From the NCBI GenBank assembly GCA_015075325.1, contig JABTUP010000013.1, positions 1 to 64,000 of the forward strand: a stretch of DNA of 64,000 bases, read 5' to 3'. Source of the stretch: Flavobacteriales bacterium (GTDB lineage Bacteria; Bacteroidota; Bacteroidia; Flavobacteriales_E; Vicingaceae). The translations under genes and the position numbers were made by a program. Positions 9,591-18,463 of the stretch are shown here, piece after piece. How positions within the stretch are numbered: the stretch's first letter is position 1; every line of letters starts with the position of its first letter. The notes below the pieces were generated by a model, which worked only from the letters and a program-made list of their open reading frames with translations, was not told the origin of the DNA and ran no database searches.

Positions 9591-10265
9591 TTATTCAACT
9601 GAAGTATTGAATTTATTGATGAGCAGGTCGCTTCTTTTTACTATTTTTTTTGTCCAAATAAGCATTTGTTGCAATTTTTCTTCGTCAGTTAATTGCCAAT
9701 TTATCGTGGAATTTTTTAATCGTTTACTTATTTCGTATAACGATATGGCTGCAGAAACCGAAATATTTAAACTTTCGGTAAATCCATACATGGGTATTTT
9801 TACAAAACCATCAGCATTTTCGAGTGCAATTTTTGATAAACCTTGCAATTCAGTACCAAAAAGTAGGGCAGTTTTTTGTTCTAAAGGAATTTCAGAAATA
9901 AGACAATCTTTTTCGTGTGGGGTAGTGGCAATTATTTTGTAACCCTGTTCTTTTAGTTGGTTTATGCATCGAAGCGTGTTATCTTCTTTGCCATTGTATT
10001 TGGTAATGTTTATCCATTTTGACGCTCCCATCACTACTTTTGGGTTGAGCTTGTATTTGTTGTAATTTTCAATTATGTGCACATTTTGAATACCAAACAC
10101 ATCACACGAACGCAGCACGGCACTGGCATTGTGTGGTTGAAAAATGTCTTCTAACACAACGGTAATATGATTGGTGCGATGTTCTATCACTTCTTTAAAC
10201 AACTCTTGCTTATTTTCGGTAGCGTAGGTTAGCAGGTATTCTAATATTTCTTGGTCGGTTTTCAT
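9591..10265 (-). CDS. trmH: TrmH-family tRNA/rRNA 2'-O-methyltransferase
   Basis: The 224-residue SPOUT methyltransferase has the three family motifs: NASAVLR with Asn46 and Arg52, then GTELQGLS in the knot, and IPMYGFTESLNISVSAAI closing the SAM-binding trefoil. Family members methylate the 2'-OH of G18 in tRNA (TrmH) or rRNA positions; overall length and the ESLNVS-type motif favour TrmH. It ends close to a poorly structured region before the helicase leader. A terminator-like hairpin at 10308-10335 separates it from the sigma-factor gene upstream. Confidence 0.88.
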   Translation of the reverse strand: MKTDQEILEYLLTYATENKQELFKEVIEHRTNHITVVLEDIFQPHNASAVLRSCDVFGIQNVHIIENYNKYKLNPKVVMGASKWINITKYNGKEDNTLRCINQLKEQGYKIIATTPHEKDCLISEIPLEQKTALLFGTELQGLSKIALENADGFVKIPMYGFTESLNISVSAAISLYEISKRLKNSTINWQLTDEEKLQQMLIWTKKIVKRSDLLINKFNTSVE

Positions 10266-10310
10266 GAGTTTTTTTGTAGGGTTAAAAGTAATTATTTATA
10301 GTAAAATAAA

Positions 10311-10335
10311 AAGACTGCCTTGTGAGCAGTCTTTT
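10311..10335 (-). terminator. Terminator of the primary sigma factor gene
   Basis: The arms AAGACTGC and GCAGTCTT enclose a 7-base loop, with A tracts upstream and a T run downstream. The hairpin follows the sigma-factor stop on the minus strand. Confidence 0.75.
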
Positions 10336-10365
10336 AAAAACTTAGGAAAACAAGTAGTATTTGTA

Positions 10366-11235
10366 TTAACCTAAATAGGGTTTTAATAATTTACATCTTG
10401 AAGTATGTTTTAAACGTCGTAATCCTTTTTCTTTGATTTGACGAACACGTTCGCGAGTTAAGTCAAATGTTTCACCAATTTCTTCAAGTGTAAGTGGAAC
10501 TTTGCAGTTTATTCCATAATACAAACGAATAACTTCGGCTTCGCGATAGGATAATGTCGATAATGAACGCTCTATTTCATTTCTTAACGATTCATTTAAT
10601 AACTGATTATCGGGATTAAATAAAATTTCATCATCGGCATAAACATCAAGCATGCTGTTGCTATCTTCGTCGCTCGATAAAGGTGCATCCATAGAAGAAT
10701 GTCTTCCAGCTATTCTTATCGAATCGGTTACTTCGTTTGTTTGTATGTCGAGTGATTCAGCAATTTCGTCAATTGTAGGCTCTCTTTCGTACAGTTGTTC
10801 GAGTTGGGAAAATGTTTTATTTACTTTTGAAATCCCTCCAATTTTGTTTAATGGAAGTCTAACAATTCTTGCTTGTTCGGCAATTGCTTGCATTATTGAT
10901 TGACGAATCCACCAAACGGCGTAAGAAATAAACTTAAAACCTCTAGTTTCGTCGAATCGTTGAGCTGCTTTTATTAAGCCAATATTACCTTCGTTAATTA
11001 AGTCGGATAGGGTTAATCCTTGGTTTTGATATTGTTTTGCAACAGATACTACAAAGCGTAGATTTGATTTGGTAAGTTTTTCTAAAGCTGCTTTATCGCC
11101 TTGTTTAATTTTTCGTGCCAATTCAATTTCTTCTTCGGCACTTATCATGGTTATTTTGGCAATGTCGTGTAAGTATTTTTCTAATGAAATGCTTTCTCTG
11201 TTAGTTACCTGTTTCGAAATCTTTAATTGTCTCAT
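10366..11235 (-). CDS. rpoD: Primary RNA polymerase sigma factor, Bacteroidota type
   Basis: The 289-residue sigma-70 protein starts with [15 protein letters not shown] and has a short region 1.2 (SLEKYLHDI), then region 2 with [10 protein letters not shown] and [11 protein letters not shown], region 3, and region 4 with [18 protein letters not shown]. It lacks the long region 1.1 and non-conserved insertion of E. coli RpoD, as is normal for the short primary sigma factors of Bacteroidota that recognise TTTG / TAnnTTTG promoters. Such -7 boxes occur before many genes in this window. It is monocistronic, bounded by terminators on both sides. Confidence 0.96.
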   Translation of the reverse strand: MRQLKISKQVTNRESISLEKYLHDIAKITMISAEEEIELARKIKQGDKAALEKLTKSNLRFVVSVAKQYQNQGLTLSDLINEGNIGLIKAAQRFDETRGFKFISYAVWWIRQSIMQAIAEQARIVRLPLNKIGGISKVNKTFSQLEQLYEREPTIDEIAESLDIQTNEVTDSIRIAGRHSSMDAPLSSDEDSNSMLDVYADDEILFNPDNQLLNESLRNEIERSLSTLSYREAEVIRLYYGINCKVPLTLEEIGETFDLTRERVRQIKEKGLRRLKHTSRCKLLKPYLG

Positions 11236-11323
11236 AGAATCTTTTTAGCGATTTATCTATGCCAATTTACGATTCATCGAACGTAAGGTTACGTTTGTAG
11301 AAATTAAATTTATTAACAATAAA

Positions 11324-11349
11324 AAAAGCCCAGCATTTGCTGGGCTTTT
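11324..11349 (-). terminator. Terminator downstream of pnp
   Basis: A perfect 12-bp stem (11324-11335 with 11338-11349) carries a GCCCAGCA core and flanking A and T tracts, 19 bases past the pnp stop. Confidence 0.85.
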
Positions 11350-11368
11350 AAAGGTAATTTAACGAAAA

Positions 11369-13501
11369 TTAAGCGTTTTCTTTTTGTGGTTTTTCTAATA
11401 AAACCTTTCTAGATAACTTTAATTTACCTGTTTTTGCATCAATTTCGATTAGTTTTACTTCAATTTCATCACCTTCTTTTAATACATCTTCAACTTTTTC
11501 AACTCTTTCCCACTTAATTTCAGAAATGTGAAGTAAACCATCTTTACCAGGAATAATTTCTACGAAAGCTCCAAAGTTGGTAATCGATTTTACTTTTCCT
11601 TTATAAATTTCGCCAACTTCAGGAGTTGCTGTTATAGCTTTAATACGTGCTAAAGCAGCTTTCATTGCTTCTCCATCGTTAGTCATAATATCAACAACAC
11701 CTTTGTTGTCTTTTTCTTCGATAGTAATTACAGCTCCAGTTTTAGCTTGAATATCTTGAATAATTTTTCCGCCTGGTCCTATTACTGCACCAATCATATC
11801 TTTAGGGATGGTGATTTGAGTAATACGAGGAGTGTGAGGTTTATAGTCGGTTTTTGGTTCAGCTATGGTTTTGCACATTTCGTTTAAGATGTGTAATCTT
11901 CCTTCTCTTGCTTGAGCTAAAGCTTCTTCTAAAATTTGGTATGATAAACCATCAACTTTAATATCCATTTGACAAGCTGTGATACCATCTTTTGTTCCAG
12001 TAACTTTAAAGTCCATGTCACCCAAATGATCTTCATCACCTAAAATATCAGACAATACAGCATATTTTCCAGCTTTAGAAATTAACCCCATGGCAATACC
12101 TGAAACTGGTTTTTTAATTTTAACACCTGCGTCCATTAAAGCTAATGTACCTGCACAAACTGTTGCCATTGATGAAGAACCGTTTGATTCTAAAATTTCA
12201 GAAACAACTCTAATGGTATAAGGATTTTCTGGTCCTGTTGGAATCATTGGTTTTAATGCTCTTAAAGCCAAGTTGCCGTGTCCAATTTCTCTTCTACCAA
12301 CACCTCTGTTTGGACGAGCCTCGCCTGTTGAGAATGAAGGGAAATTGTAATGTAACATGAATTTTTCTGTTCCAGAAAAAGTTGCTCCATCTACCAATTG
12401 CTCATCCATTTTGTTACCTAAAGTAACAGTGGTTAACGATTGAGTTTCTCCTCTTGTAAAAATAGAAGAACCGTGAGCTCCTGGTAAATAATCGATTTCG
12501 CTCCAAATAGGTCGGATTTCGGTTAATTTTCTTCCATCTAATCGAATTCTTTGGTCGAGTATTACATCACGTACAGCTTCTTTTTGTACTTTTTTAAAGT
12601 ATTGGCTTAACAAGAATTTTTCTGCTTTTTCTTCGTCAGTTAATGTTGCTAAAAAAGCATCTTTAACAGCTCCAAATTTTTGTCCACGCAAGTGTTTGTC
12701 AGCTAAACCTTCGGCAGCAATTGCTTTGCAAGGTTCGTAACAAGCAGTTTTTAAACGAGCCAACAAATCTTCGTTATGACGCTCGTGGTTGTATTCTCTT
12801 TTAGTTTTAGCTTTTTCAACCATTGCAGCTAAGTCTAATTGCAATTGGCATTGTTTTTTAATTTCGTCGTGAGCAATTTTAATTGCTTCTAACATTTCTG
12901 CTTCCGAAACTTCTTTCATTTCGCCTTCAACCATCATAATGTTGTCTAAGGTTGCTGCAACAATCATATCAATATCAGCAATTTCTAATTGAGCCAAAGT
13001 TGGATTTACTATCCATTTTCCTTCAACTCTTGAAATACGAACTTCAGAGCATGGACCGTTAAAAGGTATATCTGAAACGGCAATACATGCTGATGCTGCT
13101 AAACCAGCCAATGCATCTGGTTGACAATCGTCTTCGTAAGAAAACAATTGAACATATACTTGTGTATTTGCATGATAATCGTCTGGGAAAAGTGGGCGTA
13201 AAGCTCTATCAATTAAACGGCTTACTAAAATTTCATTGTCCGATGGACGAGCTTCTCTTTTAAAGAAACCACCTGGAAATTTACCCGATGAGGCATATTT
13301 TTCTCTGTAATCAACTGTTAATGGTAAGAAGTCTAAATCTTCGCCAGCTTCTTTATCGGAAACAACAGTTGCTAACAACATGGTTTTACCCATTTTTACT
13401 ACTACCGAACCATGAGCTTGTTTAGCTAATTTACCGGTTTCAATTTCGATGGACCTTCCATCGCCTAATGTGTAGGATTTTTTAATTCCAATTTGTGACA
13501 T
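11369..13501 (-). CDS. pnp: Polyribonucleotide nucleotidyltransferase (PNPase)
   Basis: The 710-residue enzyme has two RNase PH domains (about 10-225 and 310-545) separated by an alpha-helical linker, then a KH domain with the GPGGKII loop (about 555-615) and a C-terminal S1 domain (about 620-695, with [11 protein letters not shown] and LLHISEI). PNPase degrades RNA phosphorolytically from the 3' end in the cytoplasm. Motifs [17 protein letters not shown] and [13 protein letters not shown] mark the second, catalytic PH domain. It lies downstream of rpsO in the widely conserved rpsO-pnp order, with a hairpin between the two genes. Confidence 0.98.
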   Translation of the reverse strand: MSQIGIKKSYTLGDGRSIEIETGKLAKQAHGSVVVKMGKTMLLATVVSDKEAGEDLDFLPLTVDYREKYASSGKFPGGFFKREARPSDNEILVSRLIDRALRPLFPDDYHANTQVYVQLFSYEDDCQPDALAGLAASACIAVSDIPFNGPCSEVRISRVEGKWIVNPTLAQLEIADIDMIVAATLDNIMMVEGEMKEVSEAEMLEAIKIAHDEIKKQCQLQLDLAAMVEKAKTKREYNHERHNEDLLARLKTACYEPCKAIAAEGLADKHLRGQKFGAVKDAFLATLTDEEKAEKFLLSQYFKKVQKEAVRDVILDQRIRLDGRKLTEIRPIWSEIDYLPGAHGSSIFTRGETQSLTTVTLGNKMDEQLVDGATFSGTEKFMLHYNFPSFSTGEARPNRGVGRREIGHGNLALRALKPMIPTGPENPYTIRVVSEILESNGSSSMATVCAGTLALMDAGVKIKKPVSGIAMGLISKAGKYAVLSDILGDEDHLGDMDFKVTGTKDGITACQMDIKVDGLSYQILEEALAQAREGRLHILNEMCKTIAEPKTDYKPHTPRITQITIPKDMIGAVIGPGGKIIQDIQAKTGAVITIEEKDNKGVVDIMTNDGEAMKAALARIKAITATPEVGEIYKGKVKSITNFGAFVEIIPGKDGLLHISEIKWERVEKVEDVLKEGDEIEVKLIEIDAKTGKLKLSRKVLLEKPQKENA

Positions 13502-13577
13502 AATTTTTTATTGTTTTTGTTTATATGTGAGTTGCACCCTGCAACTCGTTTGTTTAATTATTTACGCTTTTATAACA

Positions 13578-13612
13578 AAAAAGGGGATTGCAATAAATTG
13601 CTGCCCCCTTTT
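13578..13612 (-). terminator. Hairpin between rpsO and pnp
   Basis: An imperfect stem pairs an AAAAGGGG arm with a CCCCCTTTT arm around an inner GCAA/TTGC stem, followed by T-rich or A-rich sequence. It may be a leaky terminator that lowers pnp relative to rpsO. Confidence 0.55.
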
Positions 13613-13644
13613 ATTAATCTTTAATGTTATGTTGTGAGTTCAAA

Positions 13645-13914
13645 TTATTTTCTAATTCCTAACTCTTTAATCAATTCACGATACTTAACAATATCTCTAT
13701 CTTTATAGTAATCCAACAAACTTCTTCTTTTTCCTACTAAATCTAAAAGAGCTTTTTGAGTTCCTTTATCTTTTTTGTTTCTTTTTAAGTGTTCAGTTAA
13801 ATGGTTAATTCTAAAAGTAAATAATGCGATTTGACCTTCAGTTGAGCCAGTGTTTTTAGCGTCTCCGCCGTACTGTTTAAAAATTTCTTGTTTTTTTTCA
13901 GATGATAAATACAT
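13645..13914 (-). CDS. rpsO: 30S ribosomal protein S15
   Basis: The 89 residues match the usual S15 length. Hallmarks are the GSTEGQIALFTFRINHLTEHLK helix region and the LVGKRRSLLDYY segment that contacts 16S rRNA helices. S15 is a primary binding protein of the small subunit. A -7 box lies upstream at 13961-13968, and pnp follows in the same direction. Confidence 0.97.
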   Translation of the reverse strand: MYLSSEKKQEIFKQYGGDAKNTGSTEGQIALFTFRINHLTEHLKRNKKDKGTQKALLDLVGKRRSLLDYYKDRDIVKYRELIKELGIRK

Positions 13915-13960
13915 GCCAAAATTGTTTTAAATGTTTATTATGTATGATAATTTAAGGTGG

Positions 13961-13968
13961 CAAAACTA
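13961..13968 (-). promoter_or_regulatory. Promoter -7 box for rpsO
   Basis: The minus strand reads TAGTTTTG, a match to TAnnTTTG, about 47 bases upstream of the rpsO start. Confidence 0.5.
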
Positions 13969-14025
13969 AGCATTATTCTGTTAACTTGTTGCTCTATGTT
14001 AAAAAACTTAATAATCAGCTTTTTA

Positions 14026-14412
14026 TTAAATTGAGTTTAGCCAGATTTCTGCGTCACCAATTGTTTTAAAAAGTTTAGTTGGAGCAGGTGGTTTTATTGC
14101 TGTAATAAAAAAGCTAGATAATAATCTGCTCGACAAGCTATTTGCTACAACAGCTTTGGCTATTGCATTTTTATATACTTTATCGGAAGCTGCAAATTTT
14201 ATTGCTTCCATAGTAATGTTGCCTAGATTTGGAGTAACAAATAAAATTTTATATGGCTTGTTTTTGGCAAGAAGTTCTTTTCCTTTGTTAATTTCTTCTA
14301 TTTCTTTTACATCAATTTCAGCATTTTCGAAAACATTTATTACGATATGTCCTTCTTTGTTGAAGCTTATTTCAGAATGATTGTACTTAATTGTTTTATC
14401 TTTTTTACTCAT
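14026..14412 (-). CDS. Small STAS-like protein of unknown function
   Basis: The 128-residue soluble protein has no signal peptide. A middle segment reads KPYKILFVTPNLGNIT followed by EAIKFAASDKVYKN and AKAVVANSLSSRLL. This alternation of a beta strand and helices resembles small STAS/SpoIIAA-like proteins of Bacteroidota (DUF7793-type), but I cannot confirm the family. It stands alone between rpsO and a lipoprotein gene. On the minus strand a TACTTTTG box (14417-14424) lies almost against the start codon, so the transcript may have almost no leader. Confidence 0.7.
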   Translation of the reverse strand: MSKKDKTIKYNHSEISFNKEGHIVINVFENAEIDVKEIEEINKGKELLAKNKPYKILFVTPNLGNITMEAIKFAASDKVYKNAIAKAVVANSLSSRLLSSFFITAIKPPAPTKLFKTIGDAEIWLNSI

Positions 14413-14416
14413 GCCG

Positions 14417-14424
14417 CAAAAGTA
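14417..14424 (-). promoter_or_regulatory. -7 box abutting a start codon
   Basis: TACTTTTG on the minus strand ends only 4 bases before the ATG at 14412. With normal -7 to start-site spacing, transcription would begin at or near the ATG. Confidence 0.4.
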
Positions 14425-14505
14425 GTATTGCTATTTAAAAATCAGTTATAAATTATTGTTTATAACAATTTTGTTTTTTTACTGATTGTAATTTAACATT
14501 GAGTC

Positions 14506-15189
14506 TTATTTTTTAACAATAGTAAACCATGTAATACAATCAATAATATTAGGCTGCACTTTTGTGTAGTCGGTTTCTATTTTGTTGTTTAGATTATAGT
14601 TTTCTTTCGATGTAATAAAAACCTTTTCCAACGAAGCATTTTTTATTTTAAGTTGATAGGGTTCAAGTAATTGATTTACCTCTTTTCCAAAAAATGATTG
14701 AGGTAAAAAAATGCTAAAATCTTGATGCAGGTTTTTGTAGGTGTTTATAGATTTTACAAGAAATTCATCAGACGTTTTAACGGCTAAATCGCCCCATTCT
14801 ATAAATCTTCCAAAACTAATTGAACTTAATGAATCCATGTTGTAGTCTAATGCTGCAATAGGTAATAAGTGTTTTAATTCTGTAAATCGCTGTTGATAAG
14901 AAGTGCTGGGGTGGTTGTTGTTTAAATAAAGAGTTATGTTGCCACTACTGTTTGATTCGCTAAAAACACAATGGAATAGCGAAGTGTCGCCATTTATAAT
15001 TAAACCATAGGCTGTTGCTCTTTTTCGATATGCAGAACCAGCTATTTCGTTAGTAATTACACTTTTGTAAATTGCCGTATCAATAGAAAGTGTATCGGTG
15101 TGATTATCGGTTGGGCTGCTGGTTGGGTTGTTAACATTGGTGCATGATAGAGAAAACAATAAAAATCCTAAAATAAAAAGTTTAAACAT
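14506..15189 (-). CDS. Hypothetical lipoprotein
   Basis: The 227-residue protein starts MFKLFILGFLLFSLSC with a lipobox at Cys16, then a Thr/Ser/Asn-rich linker. I recognise no domain. The body mentions a conserved-looking AYGLIINGDTSLFHC segment and a C-terminal CITWFTIVKK. It follows pyrE with a 4-base gap on the same strand and is probably co-transcribed with it, although a functional link is not evident. It is predicted to sit in the periplasmic leaflet of a membrane or in the outer membrane. Confidence 0.75.
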   Translation of the reverse strand: MFKLFILGFLLFSLSCTNVNNPTSSPTDNHTDTLSIDTAIYKSVITNEIAGSAYRKRATAYGLIINGDTSLFHCVFSESNSSGNITLYLNNNHPSTSYQQRFTELKHLLPIAALDYNMDSLSSISFGRFIEWGDLAVKTSDEFLVKSINTYKNLHQDFSIFLPQSFFGKEVNQLLEPYQLKIKNASLEKVFITSKENYNLNNKIETDYTKVQPNIIDCITWFTIVKK

Positions 15190-15193
15190 GGTA

Positions 15194-15835
15194 TTATTTT
15201 TTCCATTCGGAAGGATTTTTTCTCCATTCAGCCAAAGATTTTATATCGCTTTCAGCAATGTAATTATCAGCTTCTGCAGTAGTAATTAAGGTGTCATAAT
15301 CACTTAGTGTAATTAATTTACAGTTGTTTTCTTTAAAATTTTGTTCAGCAGTTTCAAAGCCATAAGTAAAAATGGCTACCATTCCCAAAACATTACATTT
15401 TGCATCTCTTAAAGCCGTTAATGCGGTTAAACTACTTCCTCCAGTAGAAATTAAATCTTCAATAATAACTACATTTTTATCGGTTGGAATTTCGCCTTCA
15501 ATCATGTTTTGTAATCCATGACCTTTTGCAGAAGCTCTCACATAAATAAAAGGTAAGCCCATTTCTTCGGCAACTAAAGCACCAATTGCTATACCGCCAG
15601 TAGCTACTCCAGCAATAACTTCTGCTTTTGGAAAAAATTCTTCTATAGCTAAAACAAACTGATGTCGAATAAAAGTTCGTATTTTTGGATAAGAAAGAAT
15701 TTTACGATTATCACAATAAATTGGAGAGTTCCAACCCGACGCCCAACTAAATGGCTGATTTGGTTGTAATTTTATAGCTTTAATTTGTAATAAAGATTGA
15801 GCTACTTTTTTTGCTGATTCGTTATTGAATATCAT
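15194..15835 (-). CDS. pyrE: Orotate phosphoribosyltransferase
   Basis: The chosen start is the ATG at 15833-15835 (MIFNNESAKKVA). The upstream extension of the open frame overlaps the divergent Nudix gene and does not look like PyrE. The 213-residue enzyme shows FSWASGWNSPIYCDNR for orotate binding, a GVATGGIAIGALVA loop, and the PRPP-binding motif VVIIEDLISTGGSS. It makes OMP from orotate and PRPP in pyrimidine synthesis. A -7 box (TACATTTG, 15840-15847 minus) is only 4 bases from this ATG, supporting the start and suggesting a nearly leaderless mRNA. Confidence 0.96.
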   Translation of the reverse strand: MIFNNESAKKVAQSLLQIKAIKLQPNQPFSWASGWNSPIYCDNRKILSYPKIRTFIRHQFVLAIEEFFPKAEVIAGVATGGIAIGALVAEEMGLPFIYVRASAKGHGLQNMIEGEIPTDKNVVIIEDLISTGGSSLTALTALRDAKCNVLGMVAIFTYGFETAEQNFKENNCKLITLSDYDTLITTAEADNYIAESDIKSLAEWRKNPSEWKK

Positions 15836-15839
15836 GCTG

Positions 15840-15847
15840 CAAATGTA
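15840..15847 (-). promoter_or_regulatory. -7 box for pyrE inside the pyrE/Nudix gap
   Basis: TACATTTG on the minus strand overlaps the ATG of the divergent Nudix gene. The two start codons are only 7 bases apart, so the promoters of both genes must overlap the opposite coding sequences. Confidence 0.5.
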
Positions 15848-16451
15848 TAAAGTTTTTATAAAGGAAAAGCGAATTGTATTTACCAATAATCAACATCATG
15901 TTGATAAATTAGATTCGTGCCTAAAATTTACGTTTTTCTCAACAGCTATTTTACCAACTTTATTGAATTTATTGGAACACGATAAAAAACTTTCTAATGT
16001 AATTTTTTTGGTAAATGATGTGGAGGAATGTTTTGCACAGTTCAAATCATTTTTTACTGTAATTGAAGCTGCTGGCGGAGTGGTTAAAAATGCTAATAAT
16101 GAAACATTATTTATTTATAGACTAGATAAATGGGATTTGCCCAAAGGAAAAATTGAGAAAGGAGAACAAGTTGAAGAGGCTGCATTAAGAGAAGTTGAAG
16201 AAGAATGTGCTGTTTCGGGTTTGGTAATAAAAAAACAATTAAACGATTGTTATCACATCTATCATTTAAAAGAAAAGCCAATTTTAAAAAGAACCTTTTG
16301 GTTTGAAATGTTTACCGATTTTGATGGAAAATTGATTCCTCAACAAGAAGAAGGAATTGAAAAAGTTGAATGGTTAACCAATAAACAAATAGAGGAGGTT
16401 GTTTTAAAAAATACGTATGCTTCTATTGCTGATTTTTTAAATTGTATGTAA
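15843..16451 (+). CDS. Nudix hydrolase
   Basis: The ATG at 15843 (MYKVFIKEKRI) is preferred over upstream TTG/ATG codons that would run into pyrE. The 202-residue protein has an N-terminal domain of about 70 residues and a Nudix domain starting AAGGVVKN. Its Nudix box is GKIEKGEQVEEAALREVEEECAV; the catalytic REVEEE core is intact, but the Gly near the end of the consensus is Ala. DLPKGK before the box is typical of NUDT/diadenosine-type hydrolases. The substrate cannot be told. It converges with the EEP gene at 16,479. Confidence 0.88.
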   Translation: MYKVFIKEKRIVFTNNQHHVDKLDSCLKFTFFSTAILPTLLNLLEHDKKLSNVIFLVNDVEECFAQFKSFFTVIEAAGGVVKNANNETLFIYRLDKWDLPKGKIEKGEQVEEAALREVEEECAVSGLVIKKQLNDCYHIYHLKEKPILKRTFWFEMFTDFDGKLIPQQEEGIEKVEWLTNKQIEEVVLKNTYASIADFLNCM

Positions 16452-16478
16452 ATCACTGAAAAATCAGTGTAGAAGAAA

Positions 16479-17645
16479 TTAATTCAGCTTTAAATCAATA
16501 AAAATAGGGTTGTGATCGGAAAGTAAGATGTTTTGATGAGTTGGTCGTTCAATGGTGTCTGATTTTATCACCAATCCACCTTTGCCAGCAAACCAATCTA
16601 TTTTTAGAGGCACACATCCGTTCCAAGGACGTAACTTTCGTTCTAAATACCGCATAAAAAAAGGAGGTACAAATTTTTTTGTTTTTTCGCTATGAAGCAA
16701 ATCGTTTATATCGAAGTAAATAGTTCCTTTTTCTCTGTTGTTAAATGAGTTAAAGTCAAATCCTTTATTTAATAGAGCATCAAACATGGGTTTGTCGAAT
16801 ATTTTTTCTGGAGTCATGTAATTTTCTATTGCTCCACTAAATCCAACAGTAAAATATTTTTGAATGATTTGTTTAAACAATCCCCATTTGGTTCTTAAAT
16901 TAAAGGTAGAGCAATTAAAATCGCCACCAATAAGCTGAATATCAGATGCAGGAATTTCATTAATAACAGCGTTTAATTGTTTTGCTCGATCAGTTGCATC
17001 AGAACTTAAATCAACATGAATTGCTCCTAAGCCAATAGTTTTATTGCCAAGTTGAATTTGTGCAATTAACCCTTTTTTACAGCCAAGTCGTTTTTCTGAA
17101 CTATGAAAAACTTCTTTTACTGGTGGCACGTCAACACTTTTTGCAAAACCAATAGGAAATTTTGATAAAATAGCAGTTCCATGAAGTGATGTAGTATTTT
17201 CTTCGTCATGATTGGTTTCACCCAAAGCACCTTTTCCGAGAACCAAATATGAAGGAGCAAAGCAATAATTCATTCCTATAGATTCTGCTAATTCTCGAGC
17301 TACATTTTGGTTAGAAGTACGTCCCATGCCGTTGTCGCATTCTATAACTAAAACTACATCTGCTTTTGAAAGTTCAGGGTTTTCTCTAAAATAGTTGATA
17401 ATTCCATCGAGCTGTTTTCCTCGTTCGATATTCCATGAAACTATTCTAATCTCTTTAGTGGATTCATTTTTAGCAGATAACGTGTTGTCCCATTCTAAAC
17501 CATTAAGAATATGGTTTAATTCGGTTTTAATTTGAGAGTAACAGGAAGATTTTAAGAATGTCGATTTTTTCTTAAACGATTTTATTTCTTCATAGTGCAA
17601 TTGAAGGTTGTGTTGTAAATAGTTTTTTTCTTTCAACTGTAGCAT
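16479..17645 (-). CDS. Endonuclease/exonuclease/phosphatase-family protein
   Basis: The 388-residue protein holds the EEP fold from about residue 65: IRIVSWNIERG (metal-binding Asn), VLVIECDNG (metal Glu), LHGTAILSKFPI, GAIHVDLSS with His and Asp, IQLIGGDFNCST and, at the end, LLSDHNPI with the catalytic Asp-His. Together these support a metal-dependent phosphodiesterase or phosphatase. No signal peptide is evident. It is the last gene of the minus-strand run below the cobalamin riboswitch, 19 bases downstream of the Dph6-like gene. Its substrate, and whether it belongs functionally to the corrinoid set, are unknown. Confidence 0.88.
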   Translation of the reverse strand: MLQLKEKNYLQHNLQLHYEEIKSFKKKSTFLKSSCYSQIKTELNHILNGLEWDNTLSAKNESTKEIRIVSWNIERGKQLDGIINYFRENPELSKADVVLVIECDNGMGRTSNQNVARELAESIGMNYCFAPSYLVLGKGALGETNHDEENTTSLHGTAILSKFPIGFAKSVDVPPVKEVFHSSEKRLGCKKGLIAQIQLGNKTIGLGAIHVDLSSDATDRAKQLNAVINEIPASDIQLIGGDFNCSTFNLRTKWGLFKQIIQKYFTVGFSGAIENYMTPEKIFDKPMFDALLNKGFDFNSFNNREKGTIYFDINDLLHSEKTKKFVPPFFMRYLERKLRPWNGCVPLKIDWFAGKGGLVIKSDTIERPTHQNILLSDHNPIFIDLKLN

Positions 17646-17664
17646 TATGCTAAATTACTATTTC

Positions 17665-18348
17665 TTAAAAAATATCGCTAAATGTATATTCGTAAGTTTT
17701 GTTGCCCATTTCATAAGTCTTTATTAGTGGAAAATTTACATCAAATTTTATGGGGTATTTAAAAATTGGACCTTCATAACAAAAGGTATGGAATTCGCCA
17801 TTTTCACCACACGGATCAACACTTTTGGGTAATTGTTTTAAAAAATCGACTGAAAAATCATGGGCAATCAAATGCTGAGGCATTTTGCTGTTGTCGATAG
17901 AGCAAATGTGGGTTTTAAATCCTTTTTTTATAAAATCGAGGGCAAGTGTATGTGTAGATTTATTCCAAAGTGGAAAAATTGCGTTCATTTCAACTTCTTT
18001 TAATCTTTGTTCTCGATATTCACGTAAATCTTCCAGAAAAAGATCTCCAAAAGCTACGGTATTAATACCTTCAGCTTTAGCTTCAAGTAGTAAAGCTTTC
18101 ATTTTGGTTTCATAAGCCTCGTTGGATTTTTCTTCGAGGTACATTATTTTTAACGGAATACCTATGGCTTTTGCTTGAGCAACAATCAAGTGTTCGGGTA
18201 CACCATGCATCGAAACCCTTTTGTTGGGTTTGTAAATGTTGGTTAACAAGTATTTTACATCGTATTTTTTGCTTTTTAGCAAATGATACAAGGCAAACGA
18301 CGAGTCTTTTCCGCCACTCCACGATAATATGATGGATATTTTGCTCAA
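17665..18348 (-). CDS. Dph6-like ATP pyrophosphatase (PP-loop)
   Basis: The PP-loop SWSGGKDSSFAL lies at the N terminus, followed by VSMHGVP, AFGDLFLEDLREYRE and PLWNKST, the signature of the Dph6/MJ0570 ATP-binding family. Eukaryotic relatives are diphthine-ammonia ligases, but bacteria lack diphthamide, so the reaction here is unknown. No ATG precedes the PP-loop. A TTG at 18346-18348 gives 227 residues, while the longer frame starts with another TTG inside an intergenic repeat. Its place between corrinoid-uptake genes suggests, by inference only, a role in handling cobalamin or a precursor. Confidence 0.88.
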   Translation of the reverse strand: MSKISIILSWSGGKDSSFALYHLLKSKKYDVKYLLTNIYKPNKRVSMHGVPEHLIVAQAKAIGIPLKIMYLEEKSNEAYETKMKALLLEAKAEGINTVAFGDLFLEDLREYREQRLKEVEMNAIFPLWNKSTHTLALDFIKKGFKTHICSIDNSKMPQHLIAHDFSVDFLKQLPKSVDPCGENGEFHTFCYEGPIFKYPIKFDVNFPLIKTYEMGNKTYEYTFSDIF

Positions 18349-18380
18349 TTTTCTTTTTTTTATTCCTAACCTTAAAAACA

Positions 18381-18409
18381 CGCCCCAACCCCTCTCAAGG
18401 GGGAAAGGC
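18381..18409. repeat. Intergenic GC-rich inverted repeat
   Basis: GCCCCAACCCCTCTCAAGGG is followed by GGAAAGGC. The text is similar to the element near 4081-4108 (CCCCAACCCCTCC). It sits between the DUF5074-like gene and the Dph6-like gene. Confidence 0.5.
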
Positions 18410-18423
18410 AACGCTCATACTCA

Positions 18424-18463
18424 TCTTCTAACTTCAAACTTCGGTCATCCAACTTCCAACTTC
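18424..18463. repeat. Intergenic CTTCAAACTTCGGTC repeat, copy 1
   Basis: AACTTCAAACTTCGGTC, then A, then TCCAAC matches 41,207-41,229 with one difference. The repeat runs into the stop codon of the gene at 18,462. It is a dispersed element of unknown function. Confidence 0.6.
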
